This document shows, in pieces, positions 1 to 12,200 of a stretch of DNA of 64,000 bases. The DNA is taken from positions 248,001-312,000 of the forward strand of contig MU394070.1 in NCBI GenBank assembly GCA_022578605.1, written 5' to 3'. The stretch comes from Camillea tinctor (taxonomy: Eukaryota; Ascomycota; Sordariomycetes; Xylariales; Xylariaceae). The position numbers and the translations under genes were made by a program. Position 1 is the first letter of the stretch; each line of letters begins with the position of its first letter. The notes below the pieces were generated by a model that did not search any database, was not told the DNA's origin, and worked only from the letters and a program-made list of their open reading frames with translations.

Positions 1-898
1 AATGGCTTCTTTGGTCTCTGGTTCTTGAACGTGTACTTCTCCGATGCTGGAGGATTCCAAAATCGAGCATCGTAGGCTGGAGATACAGATAGGTCTTGAG
101 TGACATATTTAATCCAGGCCGGCAGTCGGTCGATTCGCTCCCCGCCAGGTTTTGTCATGGAGATCTAGCGATTTTCACTATTAGCAATCTCGCTCGCTGT
201 GGCATTTATGGATATAGTAGTAGAAATAACTCAAATCTTCCTTACCTTGATCTTTGAGTTGTGAGGGATTGCTGGTTGTCCATTGACTGCGGGTATTGTG
301 ATCTCCCAGACTCCAAAGGGGTTCTTCGTCATGCGGTGGGCCCCCCGATTCCATCCATCTAGTAATATGTTATTAGCATGATATCTTGTCGTTTATATAT
401 GTGATGAGGCTAAGAGTCTCACTGAAGTCGCCGATCAAGAATGCTTCGTCAACGCTGGGAGCCCATTCTCGATATATGATATTGTTATCCTTGTCTACGT
501 TGAGACCGTACTTCTCGATTCCCTGGGACAGGTGAGTTATTACTTGTGGGAGACGAGAAGAGTGACAAGGAGAGGGGGGGTTTTCTCCCGTCTTGAGAGA
601 GCTAAACTGACTCTTGAGAACTTCTCTACTCCACCCTCAGTGTCTTCGATTTTCTTGATCCATTCCTGAGTCTTTGCGTATCTTCGCTTCAGAGAGGGAG
701 CAAAAGGCTCCAGCCAGGGATCGAGCTTGATCACACCTATACACAATATATATAATCAGCTTTTACTGTCTGTCGATGGTATGGATGGTATAAATGGTGT
801 TATAGAGGGGGTGAAGCTATACCAGTGCCATCATTTGGTATACCGGGGGCCGTGGGGGCACCTAGGGCATTACTCGATTTCTCTACGACAGCACCCAT
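1..898 (-). CDS. GBE1: 1,4-alpha-glucan (glycogen) branching enzyme, N-terminal part
   Basis: Makes alpha-1,6 branches in glycogen in the cytosol. Only the 5' end is present; the gene runs off the left edge. Five exon pieces join in frame on the minus strand: 898-823, 736-612, 522-423, 358-246 and 164-1, with GT-AG introns between them. The joined protein begins [13 protein letters not shown] and continues through [60 protein letters not shown] and NPFGVWEI, the usual start of eukaryotic branching enzymes (N-terminal helical segment, then the CBM48 domain). The catalytic GH13 barrel lies outside the window. An in-frame ATG at 1012 would add 38 hydrophobic residues; I prefer 898 because the family normally begins close to the DGTG motif. 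Family assignment is certain; the start is probable. Confidence 0.93.
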
Positions 899-2949
899 AT
901 TGGAACTGGTTTCTGATCGTTGGTTAGGTTGGTTTGTGAAGAAGATGAGAAGATGAAGAAGAGAAAGAATGGGAAGTTGCTGTTTATTAGGCTCGATATT
1001 TGAGCTGCCCAAGCAAATCGACGCGAGGGAAGCTTCCCGGAGAACAAGCTAGGTACCTAATCGAGCTAGGTAGGTACTTGGTTAGGTAGCTTTTTAGGTG
1101 ACAGCAATGAAACGATAAGGTAGCAGGGTAGTACGACTACGGTAGCGGTAGTAGCAGTGGTAGTACTTTGCCCGTATTTTGTCTGTCCGTCCCTTCTCTC
1201 TTTCCCTTCTTCTGTCCGTCTCTTCCACTTTTCTCGATCTAACTTTAGCCTTAGCTTTTATTTCTGACAGGGGTAACCCAGGTTAGGTACCAAAACAGAT
1301 ATAATAAGTTTGACAATAACACCGGTGTTAATAAATGCAAATACATGCAAGTAAATCGTAAATATGTACTGAGATGAGATATCTACTAATGAAACAAACC
1401 TTCAAAGAGACCTAAAGATTCAAGTGGTTTAATTGTTCAACTTCAAGAAGAAGAGAAACGAATAGGCTGTGTTAGGATATACCGCAGTTTATAAGTGGTT
1501 CTATACTATCAAAGTACAGAATGCTCTACTTCATGTGTACATTGCTGCTCACTGGGATATAACACACGCACACATACACAATACGTACGTTGCCCCTCCC
1601 CCTCCTTTCAACTTTTCTTCCCCTCCCGCTCGTGTTAGTGTTAGCGTGATTGAAAACTTAGGTACCTACTATCTAATCGTTCCTCCCCCCTCTTTCTTCT
1701 TACGCTCTGTTTCGCAGGACATGCAGATGAGGAGAAAGAAAGGAAAAGACCTGTTCCATGACGTCGATGCATGTGCTTACCCCTCGATTGATTCTCGTGT
1801 ACCAACCAACCATGGCGACATGATGGCGAACAACAAAACCCAAGTGACTAATAGCAATCACCTTACTAACTTAGCTACCTAAGCGTAGGGGGTTTATGTT
1901 GAAGACGCATACGGCGCTATTCTTGCAGAAATCAGATCTGCAGAGAGGTGTTTTTTGGCATCTATTTGTTGCGGCCTTACCAGATAAACACCCAAGAAAA
2001 TGGTGAGAGTGAAATGATGGTGACAGAATCCTGATGTGGGATTCACATGTACACGCATACATGTACGAAGTATGTACATAATATTACATTAGGTACATAT
2101 GCAGCATGGAAGACACGGTCTAGATGTCCATCGTTCTAAACCTCGTCACCCTTAACCTGCACTGCACTAGATTCACTGGGCTACATACTGTGTAGATATC
2201 AGCTTGAGTGACGATAAGCGGTTTGACGCACGGACCACTATATGGATGGACAGTTTGTTACCTTCCGTACGTTACTTAGGTGGGGCTATACTCCGTATTT
2301 GGTTAGGAGTTACTTATGTAATAAGGTAGCGGCTTGGGACGGCTCGTTATTCCCCCACGTACCAAAGAGCACCTAGAAGGTCCTAAAGGTCCCCCCCGCG
2401 CATCCACCCAGTCCACTATCCACCGTATCTATTCCCACTAAACAGGTGCTTGCAGGTGCTACTAAAAGCGGAAATATGATGTATCGTGTCACTGTCGTGT
2501 CGTGGTGAACCTCCGATTATGGAGGGCCGTGGACATCCCCGATTCCAGCCACCTAGCTACCCTACAACCTCAGACTTAGCTAAGCCAACGTACCGGTACT
2601 ACTTCACCTCCCTTTGTCATCTATGTAGATTTATCCTGTGAATACAACTCTATCTCCAAGTTGCTACACCTATAGCCTCACCCTATTCGTCCAATAATCT
2701 AGCCTCACCATCCATCTCATCATCATCTATTCTGTACATTGACTTAGACCGGTTGCTTTTACCCTTTGATACCACGCGTGCACTCAACTTCCAAGCCCAT
2801 CCCTTTTCCTAGACTGATTGGTCAGCTCAGCTCAACTCAGAACTCTCCCATTATTATACCGACTTTTTACCTTCATGTCCGCGGCCGTGTAGACGTGTCC
2901 GAAAGAAACCACTTTATGCTCTTGGAGGTCAACCTCCTGGGCTTACACG
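899..2949. other. Intergenic region between divergent genes
   Basis: About 2 kb separating the branching-enzyme start (minus) from the ClpX start (plus), so it should contain both promoters. It holds AGGTACCTA/TAGGTAGGTAC-type palindromes near 1050-1090 and 1655, pyrimidine-rich runs near 1190-1240 and 1600-1700, and no reading frame with recognisable protein features. A 137-codon frame at 1469-1882 is judged spurious. Confidence 0.6.
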
Positions 2950-4908
2950 ATGCTCCGCACCCTCGCCAGGCCTCGAGCCGCCTCTCTTGCTCTATACCCC
3001 CCTAGAGCTCGTCGTCGAACCTTCTCCACCTCCCCCATCTTCCGTATTACTCCTCGGAGGACCCCCGACTTCAACTCTGGCTTTACGAGCATTTATGATC
3101 CCGGGAACGAGGAGGGCAGGGGCCCTATGTTCTCTCATAAGAGCTCGTTCGGTGTGCCCCAGTTCTACCCCCGAGACCTAAAGAAGCGTGTAGACGAATA
3201 CGTGGTGGGCCAAGACCGGGCCAAGAAGACAATATCCTCCGTTATATTCAACCATTACCAAAATGTCCGGAGACGGCAATATCAGGAAGAGCAGGAACGC
3301 AAGAGGGAGGAGAGGATTATGCGCCAGGCCATCGCACGCGATAGGAATTTTAGGGAGAGAGATCCTCACCCTGTTGAAGGTTGGCAGTATCCAGCGAATG
3401 TGTTTTACCGCCGTCAGACTGATGACTTCCACCAAGACGAATTCCCCGGGCATCATGAATCCATACAACACATGAACCAGCCCTGGCCGCGTGGCGAGCA
3501 AGACACCGAGTTCTACCTACACGAAGATCCCCAACGGACGCCGCCTGTGAAGATCGACAAGAGTAATTTATTGTTGATAGGTCCCACCGGTGTCGGGAAG
3601 ACATATATTCTGGAGTCAGCCACATTATTTCCCTTCGCTCCCCCCCTCCCCCTATAGATGATGACCTTTCGGTTTCTAACGCTTAGCCCTGCTTGCAGAA
3701 CTCTTAGCAAAAGAATCAACGTCCCCTTTACGATATGCGACTGCAACTCCTTTACACAAGCTGGCTACATAGGGCAGGATGTAGAAACATGTATCGAACG
3801 ACTCCTGATAGAATCCAACTACGATATAACCGCTACCGAGCATGGAATCGTCGTCCTCGATGAATTCGACAAGATCGCCAAGCGGGAGACCATGAACGGA
3901 CGAGACGTAGGCGGCGAGGGAGTGCAACAAGCATTGTTAAAGCTGGTGGAGGGAACAAAAGTCACGATAAATGTGAAGGATAACCGGTCCTCCACGTCCT
4001 CCCGCTCGGCTACCCCTATCACAACCAACTACGCGGGTTCTGGGCCATCATCCTCCACATTAGGATCCCAGGCAACGCCGCCGCCTTCTGGGAAAGTAGA
4101 CCAATACACTATCGACACTAAAAACATTCTATTTGTCATGTGCGGCGCCTTCGTCGGCCTGGACAAGGTGATCCTCAATCGTGTGTCCAAGCCGACTATG
4201 GGGTTCGGTTCCGAGCTACGTAGCCGATCCACCTCCACGGACAAGCCCGACCTACCACCCGAACTCTTCACCCACCTTCCCCACCGCCCCGCCGATGCTG
4301 CCGAGTCAACTACCACCACGTCTACCCAACCATCCTCCTCCTCCTCCTCCTCCTCCTCCTCTACCTCTTCGGAATCCCCTTTCACCGCCCTCGACCTCAC
4401 CACGCCCGCAGACCTCCAAGCCTTCGGCTTTATCCCCGAGCTCATCGGGCGCGTGCACAACATCGTCGCCCTCTCCCCCCTCTCCCAGTCGGACCTGCTC
4501 CGCATCCTCACCGAGCCGCGCAACTCGCTCGTGGCCCAGTACACGGCCCTCTTCGAGACGTACCCCTCCACCCTGCTGTTCACGCGGAAGGCTCTGCGCG
4601 CGGTCGCCGAGCGCGCCGAGCGCTCCCGCACCGGCGCACGCGCCCTGAAGATGGAGATGGAACGCGTGCTCGCGGAAGCCATGTTCGACGCCCCCATGCA
4701 CTACGTCCTGGTCACGGAGAAAGCGGTGCGAGGCGAGGAGAAAGTGGGCTACTGGGGGAAAGACGGGCGGTTCGAGGTGGAGAGACGCATTAGGGAGGAG
4801 GATGGCGAGGAGGCGGAGGTCAACGGGGATGGCAGGAGAGGGAGGAGAGAGGTGGTGTGGGGGGAGAGCTTTGGGGGGGTTAGGGAGGTGGGGGAGAGTG
4901 GTGCGTGA
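2950..4908 (+). CDS. mcx1: Mitochondrial ClpX-type AAA+ unfoldase (Mcx1-like)
   Basis: Protein unfoldase of the mitochondrial matrix. Two exons, 2950-3614 and 3699-4908, with an 84-bp intron (GTCAGC...TTGCAG) that restores GKTYILETLSKRINVPF; the product is 624 aa. The first 30 residues are Arg/Ser-rich with RRRTFSTSP, a typical mitochondrial presequence. Visible motifs: RDLKKRVDEYVVGQ (about 77-90), Walker A GPTGVGKT (211-218), pore loop AGYIGQ, Walker B GIVVLDEFDKIA (271-282), GFIPELIGRVHNI, and the sensor-2 GAR (534-536). The N-terminal C4 zinc-binding domain of bacterial ClpX is absent, as in yeast Mcx1. A loop TMGFGSE occupies the place of the ClpP-docking IGF loop. A poly-Ser stretch (about 4330-4375, TCC repeats) and a Ser-rich insert after the Walker B region are unusual. 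It converges on cox5. Confidence 0.93.
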
Positions 4909-6442
4909 TGAGGCTGGGAAAGTGGAAGGATGGGGATATTCGAGTCATGAAATTGGGTTTTCTTTTAAGAATGGGAGAGGAGGGACAAGGGGGGAGGGCA
5001 GAAGGAAAGTTCATCATCGGCTAGCATTGTTAGTATCATTACGGAGTTACCCACATTATGTATATCAAATGTGTAATGGGGCCCCATACGCCCGACTAAA
5101 CTTATAGGAATAAGATTTTTTTACCATTTGAATTTTGCAGGGTTGAGATGTGAAGTAGTAACTATTTTTTTTTTTTTTTGTTTGTTTGTTTGTTTGTTTT
5201 CTTCTCTTGGTGTATGGGATAAGCTCGAATGGAGTGAAGATGATGTGATGGGCTGGGGAATATGGAGGTGGTAAGGGGGGCATGAAAGTCTAATGTGTGC
5301 TCGTTATGGGGGTTGTGTAGTGAATCTACCTGCCGGGCTACATGGCTACGTATGGGAGTTATAGGTTATAACACGGCAGGTTTACCTACGCCCTCCCTTT
5401 CTCTTTTTTATGCTACACTGGTACTCTACCTGCTAATCCGATAATCTAACCTAGCTGGCCAGATTAGAGGTTACCTGAACTACGATTCCAAAAAAAAAAA
5501 AAAAAAGAGGTTAAGAATAAGATAGAATAGACTTTTAAGATTTCGTCGGTGACTTTAGAAATAAAAAAGGTGTGGTTTAACTGAGAGAACGGGTAATAGA
5601 TATATAGACAAGAGAGAAAAGAGAAAAGAGAAAGAGAAAAAAATAAGCATAATGACAACGCAAAGTTTTCATCTTTGATACATATTTACAACAAGAAGAA
5701 AAAGAGAGAGAGACAAAAGCAACCAAAATACCAAGTCAGAGAAGGGAGGAAGTGTCCTGGAAATCTTATTGCTTGATGTTCTCCTTTTCGGTCTAGAAAC
5801 CAAAGTAGATCTCTAACCCCCTTCTCTCCATCGACTGACTGACTTGGTTCTTTGATCGCTGGCTTGCTTTTCTCCCTCTGCTCTCTTTCCTCTCAGCTAT
5901 AACCCGTTTCCTTCCCCTTTTTTCTTTTTTGTCTTCCACCCCTATCGAGATAAACATAAGGTAAATCGCGTCGATTCATCGGGGGCTCGTCCAAAAATCC
6001 ATTTCTTTTTTAACTCCTTTTTTTTGGTTGTCGACCAAATCACCCTTCCTGCTTTTCCCCATCCAACCTATCAACCGCTCGATGCTATGTCCGAAATTTT
6101 TTATTTTTTTTTTCGTTTCGTGTAGTTGTAAATGTGTGTAGTTTTTGGCCTTCCTTTCTCCCCCTTTTTTCTTTTCTCTTGCCGACGCATAGACGCATAC
6201 ATGCAATACGTACATACACAAAAAGATCTCGGGAACGCACGCAAATTTTTGGGTGGAGGGAGTTTTTCTTTCTGATATGCTGCTGCTGCTGTTTCTTCTC
6301 TAAGGGACAAAAAAAAGAGAGAGAAAAAAAAATGGTCAAGTGATATATGGATGAAGAGAGTTTTTGTTTAACTTCCTTTGTTATTTTTTCACTCTTCCTT
6401 TACATTATTAGGTTGAGAAGAATAGCCAGAAGACTACCAGAT
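4909..6442. other. Intergenic region between convergent genes
   Basis: Lies between the 3' ends of the ClpX and Cox5 genes and should contain both 3' UTRs. It is low-complexity: a T tract followed by a TTTG repeat at 5164-5200, an A tract at 5490-5506, purine-rich blocks at 5590-5730, and T-rich stretches through 6400. No gene seen. Confidence 0.6.
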
Positions 6443-7407
6443 TTACTGCTTGGGAGGCGACTGGACCATACCCTTGCCTGAGTAGCCCTCGGAGTTGAGA
6501 CCGGTGAGAGGCTCGGCACGTTGGTTCTAGGGTTGAGCATGTCAGTTTTTGGATGTTCACAACTACCATGACGACTTGTTGATTGAGGGCAGTGGCTTAC
6601 CTTGAGGAACTCGTTGGAGGCTTCCTGCCACTCCTTGGTCATAGTGCTGGGCTTGGCACCACCGAAAGCGCGAGCGCCAGCGAATATGACGAAACTGACC
6701 AGAACACCGATGGCAGTGTACAGAGCGACCTTTCGGCCCTCATCGGGAGGGGCTTGGGCACGGGGACCATGCGGTCCGAAAGCAATCCAGTAGGCTGTCA
6801 AGGTGCATGATGCTGTCAGTTTGGACCATCCGATCATCGCTTAAGTATGCAATGCAAATACGGCTATCTTGATTTGCGGGACCGGGAGCAGGTGGATCCA
6901 CTGGGATCATCGACAATTGTGTCTAAGACACCCAATTGCTATGCACGATGGTGGCACCCCTCTTTCTGGGACGAGGTCTTTTTTTTTTCCCTATAAAGAA
7001 AGAAAGCAAAAAAGAAGAGAAAAAGATTCAGCGTCATAGAGAATGGAGATAAGAAATATATGGTCGATGTTCCCGATTGGTATAGATCTCTGATGCTTTT
7101 TTTTGATTTTTTTTTTTTGATTTTTTTTTGAGGCTTATCATGGGCGATTCATAAACATAGACATACCGGCCTTCTTCTCTTGAATGGTGAGCTCGGCCCA
7201 GTTCTCCTTCATGCGATCACGTAGAGCCATCCACAGCTCGGCTTGCTCGGTCGACGGCATTCCCTCCCAGCGCTTCTCGATGTTGGCCAAGGTCGGGTTG
7301 GAGATGGCGTGGGTAGAGGCGGCGGCACGGGGCACCATGGTGGTCGTTCGGACGCCGCTGGCCCGTACGCTGGCGCGCAGAAGTGAGGTAGCGGGGGTGC
7401 GCATCAT
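6443..7407 (-). CDS. cox5: Cytochrome c oxidase subunit Cox5 (mammalian COX4 family)
   Basis: Nuclear-encoded subunit of respiratory complex IV in the mitochondrial inner membrane. Three exons on the minus strand, 7407-7167, 6794-6601 and 6526-6443, give 172 aa, matching the family's usual size. Residues 1-35 form an Arg/Ser/Ala-rich presequence (MMRTPATSLLRASVRASG). Then come HAISNPTLANIEKRWEGM, QAELWMALRDRMKENW, and after the first intron AYWIAFGPHGPRA, a single transmembrane segment (VALYTAIGVLVSFVIFAGA), TMTKEWQEASNEFLK, and the tail ending GYSGKGMVQSPPKQ. All junctions keep frame (EKKA/AYWIAFG; EFLK/NQRAEP). Intron 1 (6795-7166, 372 bp) is long for this genome. The ATG at 7407 was chosen over an upstream in-frame start because it begins the presequence; the ATG at 7404 would serve equally. 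Confidence 0.95.
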
Positions 7408-8610
7408 TTTGCCGAGTGTGTTATGGGAGAGTCGAAAAAAAAAGAGGGTGAAAAGATTAAAAGAGGTGGTATAAATGTACAGGAGAGTTGAAGGGAGTGG
7501 AGATGGGTCCAATTGAGAGGTGGTTGTAAGAGAAGCTTGGGGGGGAGTTTGACAAGCTTCGAGTTGAAAAGTTGAGTGAAAGCGGGTGGTGGTAGTGGAT
7601 GGGGTTGGATTTAGTTTTTCGATTTTTTTTTTTTCCTTTTTTTTTTCTATGAGAGGTTCAATTGAGAGAGACTTGGAGAGTCTTTTTTTTTTCTTCCTTT
7701 CAGTTTCAACTCGTATGATGGTGGAGCTGTTACCGGGACCTGTCATTGGTTGTAAGCCCCCACTTATGATACCCCATAGTTTGTAGCTACACTAATAAGG
7801 TTGGGGGGAGCTCCTCTCTCGGTGGAAATTCGGACCATGGTAACATTTCATATCTGACGCTTCAATTAGATGTTTGGGTTTTGACAGTGTACATACGTCA
7901 CTGACGCCGCCGTGCTGGAATTGAGCTTTGACTTTTGTCAATGGGTTATTACCATGAACATGCATATTATACATAGTTTACTTACATGACCTAGATCCAT
8001 CTATTGTAGTTTTGAAACATGCTAATATGTTAATATGTGTGTATTGATATAGTTTACTTATGTAGGTTATTGATACTTGTGAGAGCCATAGCTTATAATC
8101 TAGGTACAACAGGTTATTCCATATGTCCGGTATTGGTTACTTTATGTAGGTGGACATGCATCTAAGTCTAGGTAGTGTAAGTACCTGGGCCATCTCCTAT
8201 AACCTATCCTCTATAAAAAAATAGGTAACCTACCTATTTCAATAGCATACCTAAATAGTTATTGCTTTTATCTTGTCTATACCATAGTATTGACCTGCAT
8301 CGCATTTGTACATATATATGCTAAGTGTATCAATATGGTTTAAGTTACAAGATATGCAGGGATACATATATACATAGTTTACATCCGATCCAAACAGCCC
8401 CAGATTGAAGAACATCAATAACACTCTCTCACGTCGCCTTTGTGGCCGGACTGACTAACTCGCAGACTAAGCATCTACGTAGTTAATGCATGTCGTAGTA
8501 GCGAAGTAAGGTCACGGATGCTCAGGTAGCCCTTCTGCATATAATATGGTAGCTTCTGTAAAAGGACACCCTATGTAGTAGTTGGAGGACTGCTATTTTG
8601 TGTCAACCCA
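7408..8610. other. Intergenic region with the cox5 promoter
   Basis: Upstream of cox5 and downstream of the small membrane-protein gene, both on the minus strand. Near cox5 the sequence has T/C-rich runs (7617-7700) expected of a fungal promoter or 5' UTR. The section 7950-8400 is AT-rich with many TAGGTT/TAGGTA motifs. No gene seen. Confidence 0.55.
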
Positions 8611-8859
8611 TTAAGCCTCCTTGGTGCTTGCACTCTCGGGCGAGCTCTTGGTCTGCTGCTTAGCATCTGGCGATATCGGCTTTTCTTGCTGGGCTTTCAG
8701 GGGGCCGCTGAAAGCATAGTAGCCTTGATGCTTTTAAGTAAGTATGAGAGCGATTTATTCATGCTTGGTGGTAATTAATGATATGGTGTATTTCGTACCG
8801 TTGAAGACGCCGAAGGCTATGGCCAGACTTATTGGTACATATCGACCAAGTGAACTCAT
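8611..8859 (-). CDS. 57-residue single-pass membrane protein, probably mitochondrial
   Basis: Two short exons, 8859-8799 and 8723-8611, joined over a 75-bp intron (GTACGA...CATCAAG) give 57 aa beginning MSSLGRYVPISLAIAFGVFN and ending in a charged Lys/Gln/Ser tail. Residues 8-26 form one hydrophobic helix ending in GYYAF, followed by SGPLKAQQEK. The join preserves frame (phase 1), the stop is clean, and coding/intron borders are canonical, which supports a real gene despite its size. The layout (short N-terminus, one helix, hydrophilic tail) resembles the small inner-membrane proteins of fungal mitochondria, but I do not recognise a named family. It is divergent from mms22, 400 bp away. The function is unknown; mitochondrial location is inference. 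Confidence 0.7.
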
Positions 8860-9258
8860 AATTGTTGTTTTGAAGGTGTATTTGTGAATGTAGCCGTTGA
8901 CATAAGTATTAGGTACTATTTATATGGGTATTTATATTGGTATTTATATTCTAGGTCTATTTTGATCTGAGGCTTATAAAAAGCAGATAAGCTGGGCGAT
9001 AGAGCCTTGATAGGATAGGGCACCTCCTAGAATTACCTTTTTTAGGTATAGAGGTTACCTAATAACCCTGTAACCTGGGTGTACAGTACATAAAGCCATT
9101 AAAGTGGCGGCCCCACCTGCAGCTCAGAGACGCGTCCAACCTTCACATTCACGCGTTCTGCTCTCCCTGACGAAGCCAACGACCTCTTTGAATGCATTGC
9201 ACAACATGACCAGCTTTCGCCTCGGGATTTCTAGGACTGGAGATGCATTGTAGATTCA
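8860..9258. promoter_or_regulatory. Divergent promoter region
   Basis: The 399 bp between two oppositely transcribed start codons (57-residue protein to the left, mms22 to the right) must hold both promoters. It contains AT-rich blocks with TATTTATAT repeats (8920-8955) near the small gene and a GACGCG/ACGCG cluster (9129-9155: GACGCG, then ACGCGT), resembling the Mlu1-type cell-cycle element, on the mms22 side. The ACGCGT match is directly visible; a role in G1/S expression of mms22 is inference. Confidence 0.4.
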
Positions 9259-12200
9259 ATGGCGAAATGGCAGGAGCTTGGAGAGGTGCGCGACTCGGAC
9301 GACGAAAGTACTTTGGATAGCCAGGAGTCCCAGCAGGAACTTATACGGCCGAGTCCTGCTGGTGCAGCGAACGGTAATGGGAATAGAATCGTGGTAGAAA
9401 TCCCGGCTGTGAACGATGAAGTTCAGAACAGTGTCTGGGATATTCCCTTTTCCTCCCAAGACTCTACAGAAGCACAAACTCCAATTCAAAATTCAACCTC
9501 GCGACCACTACAACTACCACTACCACCATCTTCACCACCATTGCTATTAGCACAGTCACCACTACCACCACCGAGTACTCCTCCAATCCAGCCGAATCCG
9601 GATACGAATCTTGACTCCGACCTCGATCTATCACCCTTATCTTCGATCCACGATTTTGACGACGATGATCTGGAGGATACAGTCCAACTGATCGAGAACC
9701 CTATAGATCAAAGCGAGGAAAATACACGCCAAACCGAACCGCCAGAACCAGCATTGCCACAAGATGCACCGGCACAGTACGTTGAGACTATTTTCGAAGT
9801 TGATCCACTTGCAGAGGTCGACGCCGACGCAGGTGAAGCTTTAGAAGATGGGACTTTCCGGTATGGTCGCTCACTACGGCCACGAAAGCCGATCCAGGAG
9901 CACCCCTATTTGTTAGAGAGCGCCCAATATAGTAAGACATTAAAGTCCCACGGCGTGCGGCCTGTGCGCATGCGCATTGAAGAAGCATTACGGAAGAAAC
10001 AAGAAGACGATTTTCTGGAGCAAGACTACGAGGAGGATAGCCAACAGACTGCCAAGGATACTACTCAATATGATACCGAAGAGAGTCAGGGCATCAGGGC
10101 TTCCCAGCAACTTGACGATGTTGGCTTATTTCCCTTATCTTCTGATGGAAGGCCGTCTCCATCCCCCCGGCGGCAGCCTGCACCCTTGGATATTTCACTA
10201 AGGAGCTCGCAAAACGACGACGAAGAATTTCCCGACCCGGCCGATGTTGATAAATGGAAAATTGATAAAATACGAGGCAAACAAGCCAAACGGCAAGCTT
10301 CTCCTAAACACTCCTCGAAGCGGAAGCAGTTTAAACACTACGAACCACTGAGGCCCTCGCGAGAGATTTCGCCGTCACCGCTTCGCATAGATGTCTTTGA
10401 TGTTCCCCATTCACCACCACAAACAAGCCCAGCGCTCTTGTCCAGAACCCCCATGCCGACTGTTGACCATCCTGCACGGATCATAACCCTTACTCCGAAA
10501 CCGAGTAGCACAACCTCATCTCAAGCCCACAGTCCAGCACCTGCCAATCGGGACATTGGCATGATCGATCTCACCATGGCAGATGACGATGATAAGACAA
10601 ACGATCACGACTTGAGCTCTAACCCTGGGTCCGAAAGCGAGTCGGAAGACGTGCGAGCAGCAGTTAAAAGGATAAGAGGCGTTTTGCCTGCGTCATGGCT
10701 TCGACTCGACCAACAGAAGCCCAAGCAAAAGCCAAACAAGATTGTTCGGCAGCGGAGCCCCGCCCTCTCTCCGGACCGTTCCCATAGGAGAGGAGTGGCA
10801 CAACGGCGGCAGGCTTCTCCAAAACCGGGACAGAACACCGCTTTATTTCTTGACGAGTCAGACGACGATGATACGAGTGCACGCCTTGATGATATTCACG
10901 ACTTTCATGACCTTCCTAACAACGATCCAATCCCAGTGTTTGAGGATGATGCAGATTCCGTGGTGGAGGAGAATCTTATTGATCAAATGCTACCCCCTAC
11001 CAAAAGAGCTCGCGGAGATAGAGGGAGTTTGGATAGACCCCGAAAGCGAAGGAAGGACCAGCAGTCAATCTTCAAGGGTCAGCATACTCAGCCAAAGCGG
11101 CAGCAGAGAATTACAGGGCACCTTCACCGGGTCAAAAGTGGTGCCGCGGACTTCGACTCCAAAAACCGACGTGTACAATCCAACCTAATTTCAAGGGGAC
11201 GTACAGCAACACATAGTAGGGGGAATGCGAGGTCACCTACCCCCCCAAGGCTCAGCATTCTAGACGTTGTTGAAGCGGATGCCCCTTCTTTTATCCGCAT
11301 AGCTGCTCGAACAGCTAAGAAGAGATCTGATAAGGGGCGTTCTAGCCCTTCGAACAAGCAGATCATCCTTGGGACTCGCCGAGACAATATTGATGCTACT
11401 GGGGTCCTCAGGGATTGGAGAAAGGGCCATATTCAACCAAGGATACCATCTCAACCTGCTACTGCTCGGCCACGGACAAATCAATCTGATCCTCTGCAAC
11501 CTATCTCTCACAATGCCACCATCCAGACATCGGAACCGCGCCCTAAAACGCATACACGCTGTCTTGCACCTGTCGCTCGCTTCTCGCAACCTCGGCGGAT
11601 GATCAAGCAGGCCAGTATAGACAACTTTGTCAACATTGAAGCCGAAAGACCCCTCCCACCCCCTGCCCATAATTCTGTTGCTTATTCGAATCGTCGTTCT
11701 AAAACCACAGCCACTACTGCTTTAAGGCCCGCACAACTTGAAACAGCAGGCGAAAACGTAGGCCGACACGCATTTACTACAAAGAAGAGAGCGCTAGACG
11801 CACTGTATCGGAAGTCTCGCAGGGCTTTGCCAACGCCGGCAAATGTTCGCCTAGAACAATTCGTGGCCAGTAACGTGTCTTCTGAGAACCAACAACGCCG
11901 CTTGGAAATTGTATCTACGGTGGAATCACCCGAAAGAGAGGAAGGGACAGCGATACGGAAAAAACCCAGGCCTCGGAAGCAAGTCCAGCCGCGATCTCTG
12001 GACACTAGTGCCGCTCAATATGCCCATGCCAATGACCCATTGCCTTACGATCGTAGCCCGAGTGCCCCCACTTCCGGTGTGGTGAGCCTCACGGAAAGTG
12101 GTGGTAAGCTCCTAGGACTGGGCCCCTTTGGGACGCACTACACCCAACACTTTGAAATCTTTCCGTTAGATCCGGGCGTTTTCTTTCATGAAAGCACCCT

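Noticed and set aside
1469..1882. 137-codon plus-strand frame
   Set aside because: Composition is low-complexity (Pro and His runs), no domain or intron support, lies in a divergent promoter region.
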